From positions 2,170,001-2,234,000 of the forward strand of contig NZ_CP134500.1 in NCBI RefSeq assembly GCF_031760065.1: DNA of 64,000 bases, in the 5' to 3' direction. The position numbers were made by a program, and so were the translations under genes. Below are positions 36,615 through 44,908 of this stretch, in pieces. A model generated the notes under the pieces. That model was not told the DNA's origin, did no database searches, and saw only the letters and a program-made list of their open reading frames with translations. Numbering within the stretch: position 1 is the first letter of the stretch; each line of letters opens with the position of its first letter. Source of the stretch: Streptomyces durocortorensis (GTDB lineage: Bacteria; Actinomycetota; Actinomycetes; Streptomycetales; Streptomycetaceae).

Positions 36615-38324
36615 TCAGTCGATCTCGCCCTCGGTCGGTTCCGGTCCCTTGTCCGTGCCCGGTCCGCCCTTGAGCCGGTTCGCCTGGCCGATGGCCGTGG
36701 CCAGCTTCCGTACGGAGCTGTCCTCGGTCGCCTCCGCCAGTTGGGCCGCCCGGGACGCGAGTGCGCCGAGCCCGGGCGCCCCGGGGAGGTCGCCGTTGCG
36801 CAGGTTGTCCGCGAAGAAGGCAGCCACGGCTGCCACTTGGAGCCGGTCGGTGTCGCCGCCCCACAGGGGGCCGCCGATCGCGTCGGTCCGTACGGTGCCG
36901 GTCTTCTCGTGGGCCTTGCGGGTCTTGGGGTCGAGCCAGCGCACGGTGGCCCGGGCGACCGTGCCGGACGTGCCCGCGCGCAGGCGTACGGCGTACAGCG
37001 CGGTCACCGTGTGGCCGGGGCCGACCTCGCCGCCGTCGACGCTGTCGTTCCGGAAGTCCTCGTCGGCGACCTTGCGGTTCTCGTAGCCGATCAGCCGGAA
37101 CTGCCGCACCGTCTTCGGGTCGAACGCCACCTGGGCCTTGGCGTCGCGCGCCCGGATTTCGAGGTGGGCGGGCAGCTGGTCGACGAAGACCTTGCGGGCC
37201 TGCTCGTCGTCACCGACGTACGTGGTGTTCCCGTCGCCCTTGTTGGTGAGCTGCTCCATGAACGCGTCGCCGTAGTCGCTGCCGACCCCGACGCCGAAGA
37301 GGGTGATGCCGTACTCGCGGCGGGCCGAGTCGATCTTCTCCAGGATGTTCTCGGCCTTGGTGTCGCCGGTGTTGGCCAGCGCGTCGGACAGCAGCACGAC
37401 TCGGTTGGTGGCGCCCTCGCGGTGGCCCTCGACGGACTCCTCGTAGCCGAGGGTGATGCCCGCTTCGGCGTTGGTGGACTGTGCCGGCCTCAGCTCCGCC
37501 ACCGCGCCCTTGATCCGGTTCCGGTTGTCCTTGATACGAGTCATCGGGAGCCGGGTCTCGGCCTCATTGCTGAAGGTGACCAGGGAGATGGAATCGTCGT
37601 CGCGCAGCTCGTCGGTGAGGACCGTGAGGGACTTCCTGACCAGGTCGAGGCGGCCGACCTCGGCCATGGAGCCCGAGATGTCGACGACGAACGTCAGCGC
37701 TGCGGGCGGCCGTTCACTGGCCGGTGGGGCGGTCCTCGTGGCCAGCCCGACTCGAAGCAGCGACCAGTCGGAGGCTCCGGTTCCGCCACCCCCGCCTCCT
37801 CCCCCGCCCTTCAGGGTGTCGATGCGCGCCCCGTCGACGGTCACCGAGAAGCCGTTGCCCGCGGGCCGTTCGTACCCCTGGCGGAAGCTGTTGACGAACT
37901 CCTCGGGCCGTACGTCCTGGGGTGCGGGCAGCTTGCCGTCGCCGAGGGTGCGGCGCGCGTAGCCATAGCTCGCGGTGTCCACGTCCAGGGCGAAGGTGGA
38001 GAGATAGTCGGGCTCGGCCGGGTCCGGCGCCCGCTCCCCCTCGCTCTCCCGGACCCCCTGTGCGGGCGCGGCCGCATCGGGCGCGGGCTGTCCGCCGGTC
38101 GCCCCCGGCCCCTTGCGGGCGGCGGAGTTGCGGTCGGCGGTGGCCCCGCTGTCTCCGGTGCCGCCGCAGGCCGTGAGCAGCACGCCGCCCGCCAGCAGGA
38201 GCGCGAGGACTCCGGTCCGCCCGACCGCCGTCCGGCCCCCTGTCCCCGCCCCCGCGCCTGCCCCTGCCCTTGCCCGCTTCCCGCGCCGCTGACTGTGCGG
38301 TCCGAGCCGATTGGCCTGGTTCAT
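36615..38324 (-). CDS. VWA-domain lipoprotein (YfbK-like)
   Basis: 569 residues. The basic N-terminus, a hydrophobic helix and the lipobox LLTAC (lipidated Cys53) mark a lipoprotein. After a disordered Pro/Ala stretch comes the YfbK-type N-terminal part (FALDVDTASYGYARRTL, RPEEFVNSF). A poly-Gly run follows (about 173-181), then a von Willebrand A domain with the MIDAS motif DISGSM (215-220), and a C-terminal conserved domain of the same family. Probably binds partner proteins at the membrane surface in a metal-dependent way. ATG 38324. Function unknown. Confidence 0.85.
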   Translation of the reverse strand: MNQANRLGPHSQRRGKRARAGAGAGAGTGGRTAVGRTGVLALLLAGGVLLTACGGTGDSGATADRNSAARKGPGATGGQPAPDAAAPAQGVRESEGERAPDPAEPDYLSTFALDVDTASYGYARRTLGDGKLPAPQDVRPEEFVNSFRQGYERPAGNGFSVTVDGARIDTLKGGGGGGGGGTGASDWSLLRVGLATRTAPPASERPPAALTFVVDISGSMAEVGRLDLVRKSLTVLTDELRDDDSISLVTFSNEAETRLPMTRIKDNRNRIKGAVAELRPAQSTNAEAGITLGYEESVEGHREGATNRVVLLSDALANTGDTKAENILEKIDSARREYGITLFGVGVGSDYGDAFMEQLTNKGDGNTTYVGDDEQARKVFVDQLPAHLEIRARDAKAQVAFDPKTVRQFRLIGYENRKVADEDFRNDSVDGGEVGPGHTVTALYAVRLRAGTSGTVARATVRWLDPKTRKAHEKTGTVRTDAIGGPLWGGDTDRLQVAAVAAFFADNLRNGDLPGAPGLGALASRAAQLAEATEDSSVRKLATAIGQANRLKGGPGTDKGPEPTEGEID

Positions 38325-38462
38325 TCGTAGCCCCCCACGTTGTCACGATGTCCTCGACATCTGTGAATGTGACGTACGGGGCCCCCGGGCGGAGTCGACG
38401 AAAGCGTTGCGGAACCATCTCGATGCGGCAACAGCGGGCGGGCGGGCGGCGGAACATCAGGT

Positions 38463-39365
38463 TCAGGACACGATGTCCTTACGACTGAACCCGCGGAAGG
38501 CCAACGCGAACAGGATCAGGGCATAGGTCACTGATACGGCCGTGCCCTTGATCATGCCGCCCCACTCCAGTTGCGGCTGAAGCGCGTCGGCCCAGGCGAA
38601 CTGCCAGTGCGCGGGCAGGAAGTCGCGCCAGGAGCCGAGTGCGGTGATCGCGTCGAGCACATTGCCGAGAATCGTGAGGAAGACCGCACCGCCGACCGCG
38701 CCGAGCGGCGCGTCCGTCTTCGTGGACAGCCAGAACGCCAGCCCGGCGGTGACCAGTTGGGAGACGAAGATGAACGCCACGACGAGCGCGAGGCGCGGCA
38801 CGGTGTCCCCGGCCGCCAGCGCTCCCCCGGTGGGCAGTTTCAGCGGGCCCCACCCGTAGGCCGCCGTGCCCGCCGCCAACGCGACGACCGGCAGCAGCAC
38901 CATCGCGGCCAGGCTGAAGCCCAGCGCCACGACCAACTTGCTCCACAGCAGCCGCACACGCGGCACCGGCGCGGCGAGCAGATAGCGCAGGGAGGACCAG
39001 CTCGCCTCGGAGGCGACGGTGTCCCCGCAGAACAGGGCCACCGGGATCACCAGCAGGAACCCGGCCGAGACGAACAGCGAGGTCGCGGCGAAGTTCGCGG
39101 CCGACTCGGTCGCCACGTCCATCAGGTTGATCCGGTTGCCGCCCCGGCCGCCGCCCTCGCCGTCCGGTGTGCCGCCGATCGCGAAGGCGATGATCAGGAT
39201 GAACGGGAGGGCGGCGAGCACCCCGCCCATGAGCAGGGTGCGGCGCCTGCGCAACTGCCGCATGGCCTCGACGCGGAGGGGGAGGGTGCGCCCGGCGCGG
39301 TAGCCCGCGGCCTCCGGGTGCTCGGTCTCCACCCGGGACTCGGGAGGCTGGACGGGGGCGCTCAT
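38463..39365 (-). CDS. ABC-2 type transporter permease
   Basis: 300 residues with six hydrophobic segments after a basic cytoplasmic N-terminus (LRVEAMRQLRRRRTLL). The segment SWSSLRYLLAAPVPRVRLLWSKL between helices is the usual coupling region for ABC-2 permeases. ATG 39365 overlaps the stop of the hydrolase-ATPase gene by ATGA. It must be the membrane channel partner of the ATPase domain of that fusion. Confidence 0.88.
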   Translation of the reverse strand: MSAPVQPPESRVETEHPEAAGYRAGRTLPLRVEAMRQLRRRRTLLMGGVLAALPFILIIAFAIGGTPDGEGGGRGGNRINLMDVATESAANFAATSLFVSAGFLLVIPVALFCGDTVASEASWSSLRYLLAAPVPRVRLLWSKLVVALGFSLAAMVLLPVVALAAGTAAYGWGPLKLPTGGALAAGDTVPRLALVVAFIFVSQLVTAGLAFWLSTKTDAPLGAVGGAVFLTILGNVLDAITALGSWRDFLPAHWQFAWADALQPQLEWGGMIKGTAVSVTYALILFALAFRGFSRKDIVS

Positions 39366-42016
39366 GCTGCTCCTCCGGAGATCAGGGTGAGGAAGGCGTC
39401 CTCCAGGCGGCGGTGGGGTCCGACGCCGGTGACCGGGACGTCGAGCCGGACGAGGTCGGCGACGAGCCGTGAGGTGGTGGCCCCGTCGAGGCGGACGAGG
39501 AGCCCGCGCCCGTCGTCGGTGCGGACGGCGGAGCCGATGCCGGGCAGGGCGGCGACCTTCTCCGCCAGCGGCTCGGACACCTCCTCCGCCACGCTCACCA
39601 GGAGCATGTCGCCGGAGCCGGTGATCTCGGCGACCGGACCCGCCTGGACGAGCCGGCCCCGGTCCATGACGACCAGGTGGGTGCAGGACTGCTCGACCTC
39701 GGAGAGCAGGTGGCTGGAGACGATGACGGTCCGGCCCCCGGCCGCGTAACGGATCATCACGTCCCGCATCTCACGGATCTGCGGCGGGTCGAGCCCGTTG
39801 GTCGGCTCGTCGAGGATGAGCAGGTCCGGCATGCCGAGCATGGCCTGCGCGATGGCGAGCCGCTGCCGCATGCCCTGGGAGTACGTCCGTACGGCACGGG
39901 CCAGCGCGTCTCCGAGTCCGGCGATCTCCAGGGCCTCGTCGATGCGGGCGTCCTCGGCGGGGCGGCCGGTGGCCTGCCAGTACAGGTCGAGGTTGGCGCG
40001 CCCGGAGAGGTGCGGCAGGAACCCGGCCCCCTCCACGAACGCCCCGACCCGGGAGAGCACGGGTGCGCCGGGCCGGATGGCCTGCCCGAAGACGCGGATC
40101 TCGCCCTCGTCGGGGCTGATGAGCCCCATGAGCATGCGCAGGGTCGTCGTCTTGCCCGCGCCGTTCGGCCCCAGCAGCCCGAGCACCTGCCCCTTCTCGA
40201 CGCGGAAGGACAGCTCGCGCACGGCGTACCGGTCGACGGACTTCGCGTACTTCTTCGAGAGCCCGGTGATCTGGAGTGGTACGTCGGCGAGTTCGGGGTC
40301 CGGCGCGGGCGTCGCGGTACGGCGGCGGGCCGTGAGCAGCAGACCGGCCGCGATGACGAGGGCGGCGGTGGGAAGGCCCCAGGTCCACCACGGGAGCGCG
40401 GCGGCCGCGGTCCGCACGGCGGGCGCGGTGGGGATGGTCAGCGGTCCGTCGGCGGTCACGGTGTACGTGGCGGGCTCGGCCGGGGACGCGTAGCCGAGGT
40501 CGGTCGCGGAGAACACCAGCCGCAGCCGGTGTCCGGCGTCGAACTCGTGGTCCACGGCGGGCAGGGCCAGTTCGAGGGGCTTGCCCTGCTGGTCGGGGGT
40601 GATCCGGTAGGGGGCGACGAGCTGGTGGGGCAGCACCTGCTGCCTGCCGTCCGGCGACACGTCGTACACCTTGCCGAAGAGCACCGCGTCCCGGCCGCCG
40701 CTCGCCGTCACGTTGACCTTGACGGTCGGTGTGCCGGTGACGCGTACGGAGGTGTCGAGCGGGGCGGACTCGAAGCGGCCGAACTGCCCGGGGAAGTCGA
40801 GCGAGAGCCCGACGCCGAGGGAGGAGAGCTGGGCGAGTCCGCCGCCGATGCCCGGCACGGCGGAGATGGCGGGCGGCGAGGAGCCGGCCGGGTTGCGGAA
40901 GGTCTTCGTCCCACCGCCGAGCGCGAGGTCGCGGCCGCCGCTGCGCAGCCCGGGGTAGGTGTCGCTGCTCGCCCCGCGCAACAGGGCGGCGCCGTCGGTG
41001 GAGTCGAGGCCTCCGGTCCGGGTGACCCGGAAGACGGGCCCGGTGTCGGTGCCGCTCTCCTCCTTCAGGTGCCGGTCGAACCAGGCCCCGACGCGCCCCT
41101 CGACGCGGCTCGTCTCGCTGTCGCCGCCGTCGTGCCCGCCGGAGATCCAGTCGACGGAGACGGGCGCGCCGTTGGCGCTGATGGCCTTCTGCATGGCGTC
41201 GGCGTGGCCGAGCGGGAAGAGGGAGTCGGACTGCCCCTGGAGGAGGAGCGAGGGAACCTTGATGCGGTCGGCGACGGCGGACGGCGACCGCTCTGCGAGC
41301 AGCTTCACCGCCTCGGCGTCGGGCTTGCCGCTGACGGCGACCCGCTCGTACATCTCGCAGAGCCGCTGCTCGAACTTCTCGCAGCCGCCGCCGGTGGTGA
41401 TGAAGATCCCGGCCCAGAGCTTCTTGAAAACCCCTTCGGGGAAGAGGGCGTCGGCGAGGTTCCAGTAGGTGATCACCGGCGCGATGGCGTCGACGCGCTC
41501 GTCGTGCCCGGCGGCCAGCAGGGACACGGCCCCGCCGTAGGAGGCTCCGGTGAGGCCGACCCGCGGGTCGCCCTTCCCGTCGAGCTCGACCTCGGGCCGC
41601 CCGGCCAGCCAGTCGATGAGCCGGGAGACATCCCTGACCTCGTTCTCCGGGTCGTTGAGGGAGATCTTCCCGCCGGACTTCCCGAAGCCGCGCGCGGACC
41701 AGGTCAGCACCGCGTACCCGTCGGCGGCCAGCTTCTCGGCCTGGGCCCGTACGTCGTCCTTGCTGCCGCCGAAGCCGTGCCCGATGAGTACGGCGGGCCG
41801 CTTGCCGGACCCTTCTCCGTAGAAGTACGAGGTGTCGACCGGCACCCCGTCCATCCGCAGCGTCCGGTCCTCGCGCTGCACGGCGGGCGAGCCGTCGTCG
41901 GCGACGGCGCTGAAGGTGCCACCGCCCACGAGCACGGCGAGCGCGGCGCCGGCCGCGGCCCACCGGCCGGGGGTGCGGGGCAGCAGGCGCCGCCATCGAG
42001 CAGTAGGGGTCTCCAT
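39362..42016 (-). CDS. Alpha/beta-hydrolase (X-Pro peptidase S15-like) fused to ABC ATPase
   Basis: 884 residues in one frame. Residues 18-38 are an N-terminal membrane or signal-anchor helix. Residues 45-330 are an S15/CocE-type alpha/beta hydrolase with Ser159 (GASYGG), Asp264 (GQSDSLFPL) and His295 (SGGHDGGDS), followed by a beta-sandwich to about 530. A second membrane helix follows (about 540-562, WWTWGLPTAALVIAAGLLL), then RRR. The C-terminal half is a complete ABC ATPase: Walker A GPNGAGKTT near 615, signature YSQGMRQRL, Walker B LLILDEPTNGLD near 735. Topology implies an external hydrolase tethered to an internal ATPase. Coupled to its permease. ATG 42016. Confidence 0.88.
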   Translation of the reverse strand: METPTARWRRLLPRTPGRWAAAGAALAVLVGGGTFSAVADDGSPAVQREDRTLRMDGVPVDTSYFYGEGSGKRPAVLIGHGFGGSKDDVRAQAEKLAADGYAVLTWSARGFGKSGGKISLNDPENEVRDVSRLIDWLAGRPEVELDGKGDPRVGLTGASYGGAVSLLAAGHDERVDAIAPVITYWNLADALFPEGVFKKLWAGIFITTGGGCEKFEQRLCEMYERVAVSGKPDAEAVKLLAERSPSAVADRIKVPSLLLQGQSDSLFPLGHADAMQKAISANGAPVSVDWISGGHDGGDSETSRVEGRVGAWFDRHLKEESGTDTGPVFRVTRTGGLDSTDGAALLRGASSDTYPGLRSGGRDLALGGGTKTFRNPAGSSPPAISAVPGIGGGLAQLSSLGVGLSLDFPGQFGRFESAPLDTSVRVTGTPTVKVNVTASGGRDAVLFGKVYDVSPDGRQQVLPHQLVAPYRITPDQQGKPLELALPAVDHEFDAGHRLRLVFSATDLGYASPAEPATYTVTADGPLTIPTAPAVRTAAAALPWWTWGLPTAALVIAAGLLLTARRRTATPAPDPELADVPLQITGLSKKYAKSVDRYAVRELSFRVEKGQVLGLLGPNGAGKTTTLRMLMGLISPDEGEIRVFGQAIRPGAPVLSRVGAFVEGAGFLPHLSGRANLDLYWQATGRPAEDARIDEALEIAGLGDALARAVRTYSQGMRQRLAIAQAMLGMPDLLILDEPTNGLDPPQIREMRDVMIRYAAGGRTVIVSSHLLSEVEQSCTHLVVMDRGRLVQAGPVAEITGSGDMLLVSVAEEVSEPLAEKVAALPGIGSAVRTDDGRGLLVRLDGATTSRLVADLVRLDVPVTGVGPHRRLEDAFLTLISGGAA

Positions 42017-42148
42017 CCCTCGACCCTAGTCGGCGGACGCAACCCGCTTGCCTGCCGCCAGGGTGAGGTGTGCGGCCTCCCTGAGAGGTACGGTGCACCT
42101 CCTCCGTACTCCGGATGCGGTACGGAATTTCCGCCTCGGGAGGCCATT

Positions 42149-42577
42149 GTGGACATTCGCCGCGCAACGACGGCCACGGAACTCCTCGCCGCCGGCCACC
42201 TCTTCGACACCCCGCCCCGCGAGACCTGGGCCACCCGCTTCCTCGCCGCGGACGGCCATCTGATGCTGATCGCGTACGTGGACGGCGTCCCGGCGGGCTT
42301 CGTCTCGGGCATCGAGATGCTGCACCCGGACAAGGGGACGGAGATGTGCCTGTACGAACTCGGCGTCGACGAGGCGTTCCGCCGCCGGGGCATCGGCGCG
42401 GCCCTGACGCGGGCGCTCGTGGACACCGCCCGGGAGCGCGGGTGCTACGACCTGTGGGTCGGCGTGGAGCGCGACAACGAGGCGGCGCTGGCGACGTACC
42501 GGGCGGCGGGGGCGGCGGACGACGGGGACTTCGCGATGCTGACGTGGGAGTTCGCGGGGGAGGACGCTTCGGAGTAG
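42149..42577 (+). CDS. GNAT-family N-acetyltransferase
   Basis: 142 residues. The acetyl-CoA-binding motif A is complete (LYELGVDEAFRRRGIGAALTRALVD) and the later motif is NEAALATYRAAGA. The start is GTG 42149 with GGGAGG upstream. It diverges from the hydrolase-ABC operon. The substrate is not predictable; small stand-alone members of this type often modify aminoglycosides or amines, but nothing here points to that specifically. Confidence 0.88.
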   Translation: MDIRRATTATELLAAGHLFDTPPRETWATRFLAADGHLMLIAYVDGVPAGFVSGIEMLHPDKGTEMCLYELGVDEAFRRRGIGAALTRALVDTARERGCYDLWVGVERDNEAALATYRAAGAADDGDFAMLTWEFAGEDASE

Positions 42578-42611
42578 AGCGAGCGGGGGGCACGCGACCC
42601 CGTCGCACCGC

Positions 42612-43229
42612 TCACACCGCGATGTCCCCGGCGGGCCGCACGGGGCGTGGCGCGGCCAGGTCGAGCGGTGTCTCCACCGGCAGCAGGGCGGCGGCCCGCT
42701 CCCGCTCCCCCGCCCGGACCGCCGCGTGCACCTCGCGCGCGAGCGGGGTGACGTCGCGGACGGCCACGGTCCACTCGTCCGCGTACCGCCGGGCGGCCTC
42801 GCCGCTCAGCCCGAGCTGGAGGGAGCGGTACGGGAGCGGGTTCAGGTCCAGGTCGCGCTCGGGGTCCCACTGGACCCGGGCGGGGGCGGTGCGCAGGCTC
42901 CGCTTCCAGGACCGCTCGTCGGGGTGCACATCGCGTACGTAGTGGGAGAGTTCGGCGTGCGCGAGGGCCCATTCCAGGCCGCTCCGCTCGATCTCGACGG
43001 CGAGGACGACCTCCTGCCCCTCCTTGGTGCCCCAGCCGCAGCGGTACATCATCCACAGGAAGCTGGGCTTGATCCAGGTCATCCGGTCCCGCTTCCAGGC
43101 GGCGGGAAACCGCCCGTCCCGTGCGGCGGGCAGCCCGATGTCGGGCCGGTACGCCTGGTAGACGGTGACGGTCGAGGCGGTGTGCTGGGCGCGGATCTCG
43201 TAACGGGGCGGGAGGGGCTGGGTGTTCAT
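42612..43229 (-). CDS. DUF4291 family protein
   Basis: 205 residues. The DUF4291 core is clear: an IRAQHTASTVTVYQAYRPDIGLPA start, then RDRMTWIKPSFLWMMYRCGWGTKEGQE, LAVEIERSGLEWAL, and a C-terminal ERDLDLNPLPYRSLQLGLSG block. No function is established for the family. Convergent with the GNAT gene, with only 34 bp between. Confidence 0.85.
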   Translation of the reverse strand: MNTQPLPPRYEIRAQHTASTVTVYQAYRPDIGLPAARDGRFPAAWKRDRMTWIKPSFLWMMYRCGWGTKEGQEVVLAVEIERSGLEWALAHAELSHYVRDVHPDERSWKRSLRTAPARVQWDPERDLDLNPLPYRSLQLGLSGEAARRYADEWTVAVRDVTPLAREVHAAVRAGERERAAALLPVETPLDLAAPRPVRPAGDIAV

Positions 43230-43298
43230 ACGCCCAGGATGAGGGACGCGTACACATCAGGGCACCCGGATTTCCGCCGGTGGCCGGGCGCGCCCGAA

Positions 43299-43329
43299 GC
43301 CCCCGCCCGCGGCGAACGCGGACGGGGGC
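43299..43329. terminator. Terminator of the inositol operon
   Basis: GCCCCCGCCCGCG / CGCGGACGGGGGC form a 13-bp stem with one mismatch and a GCGAA loop. It lies 30 bp beyond the mmsA stop on the minus strand. Confidence 0.65.
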
Positions 43330-43358
43330 CAGGGCCGGGGGAAGCGGGGCGGCGGCCC

Positions 43359-44861
43359 TCAGTGGTTGCGCGGGAAGCCCAGGTCGACGCCTGCCGGGGC
43401 GTCGGCCGGGTCGGGCCAGCGGGTGGTGACGACCTTGCCGCGGGTGTAGAAGTGCACGCCGTCGTTGCCGTAGATGTGGTGGTCGCCGAAGAGCGAGTCC
43501 TTCCAGCCGCCGAAGGAGTGGTAGCCCACCGGGACCGGGATCGGGACGTTGACGCCGACCATGCCCGCCTCGACCTCCAGCTGGAAGCGGCGGGCCGCGC
43601 CGCCGTCACGCGTGAAGATCGCGGTGCCGTTGCCGAACGGGGAGGCGTTCATCAGGGCGACGCCGTCCTCGTACGTGTCCACGCGGAGCACGCACAGCAC
43701 CGGGCCGAAGATCTCGTCCTTGTACGCGTCGGAGTCGGTGGAGACCTTGTCCAGGAGGGACAGGCCGATCCAGTGGCCGTCCTCGAAGCCCTCGACCGTG
43801 TGGCCCGTGCCGTCGAGGACGACCTCCGCGCCCTGGGCGGCCGCGCCCGTGACGTAGGAGGCGACCTTGTCACGGTGGGCGGCGGTGATCAGGGGGCCCA
43901 TCTCGGAGGCGGGGTCGTTGCCGGGGCCGATCTTGATCTTCTCGGCGCGCTCGCGGATCTTGGCGACCAGCTCGTCGCCGATCGCGCCGACCGCGACGAC
44001 GGCGGAGATCGCCATGCAGCGCTCACCGGCGGAGCCGTACGCAGCCGATACCGCCGCGTCGGCGGCCGCGTCCAGGTCCGCGTCCGGGAGGACCAGCATG
44101 TGGTTCTTCGCGCCGCCGAGCGCTTGGACGCGCTTACCGTTGGCGGAGGCGGTGGCGTGGATGTAGCGGGCGATGGGGGTGGAGCCGACGAAGGAGACCG
44201 CCGCCACGTCGGGGTGGGCGAGGAGGGCGTCCACCGCGACCTTGTCCCCGTGGACGACGTTCAGGACACCGTCCGGAAGGCCGGCCTCCGAGGCCAGCTC
44301 GGCCAGCAGGTTGGCGGCCGACGGGTCCTTCTCGCTGGGCTTCAGCACGAACGTGTTGCCGCACGCGATCGCCAGCGGGAACATCCACATCGGCACCATG
44401 GCCGGGAAGTTGAACGGGGTGATGCCCGCGACGACGCCCAGCGACTGGCGGATCGAGGAGACGTCGACCCGGTTGGAGACCTGGGTGGACAGCTCGCCCT
44501 TGAGCTGCGTGGTGATCCCGCACGCCAGCTCGACGATCTCCAGACCGCGGGCGACCTCGCCCAGCGCGTCCGAGTGCACCTTGCCGTGCTCGGCGGTGAT
44601 CAGCGCGGCGATGTCGTCGCGGTGGGCGTCCAGCAGCGCGCGGTACCGGAAGAGGACCGTGGTGCGCTGGGCGAGGGAGGACGTGCCCCAGGTCGCGTAG
44701 GCGGCCGTCGCCGCGGCCACCGCCGCGTCCACCTCCTCCACCGAGGCGAGCGCCACCCGCGTGGTGACCGCGCCGGTGGCCGGGTCCGTGACGGGACCGT
44801 ACTGGCCCGACGTGCCCTCCACTGTCTTGCCGCCGATCCAGTGGTTGACGGTCTTCGTCAT
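43359..44861 (-). CDS. mmsA: Methylmalonate-semialdehyde dehydrogenase (CoA-acylating)
   Basis: 500 residues, normal length. NAD-binding ALDH fold with ITPFNFPAMVPMWMFPLAIACGNTFVLKPSE, the FVGSTPIARYI motif, GAKNHMLVLPDAD (typical of MmsA/IolA) and the catalytic Cys in SAGERCMAIS. It oxidises malonate semialdehyde or methylmalonate semialdehyde to acetyl- or propionyl-CoA, the last step of inositol breakdown and part of valine degradation. ATG 44861 has GAAGGAG upstream. Last gene of the iol operon, 47 bp after iolD. Confidence 0.93.
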   Translation of the reverse strand: MTKTVNHWIGGKTVEGTSGQYGPVTDPATGAVTTRVALASVEEVDAAVAAATAAYATWGTSSLAQRTTVLFRYRALLDAHRDDIAALITAEHGKVHSDALGEVARGLEIVELACGITTQLKGELSTQVSNRVDVSSIRQSLGVVAGITPFNFPAMVPMWMFPLAIACGNTFVLKPSEKDPSAANLLAELASEAGLPDGVLNVVHGDKVAVDALLAHPDVAAVSFVGSTPIARYIHATASANGKRVQALGGAKNHMLVLPDADLDAAADAAVSAAYGSAGERCMAISAVVAVGAIGDELVAKIRERAEKIKIGPGNDPASEMGPLITAAHRDKVASYVTGAAAQGAEVVLDGTGHTVEGFEDGHWIGLSLLDKVSTDSDAYKDEIFGPVLCVLRVDTYEDGVALMNASPFGNGTAIFTRDGGAARRFQLEVEAGMVGVNVPIPVPVGYHSFGGWKDSLFGDHHIYGNDGVHFYTRGKVVTTRWPDPADAPAGVDLGFPRNH

Positions 44862-44908
44862 GACGTACTCCTTCAGACTTCGGGCTTCAGGCAGGCGCAG
44901 GCGTGGTT

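Noticed and set aside
39677..42577. 966-codon frame reading into the GNAT gene
   Set aside because: Only the part after GTG 42149 resembles a protein family; the rest is antisense to the hydrolase-ABC fusion.
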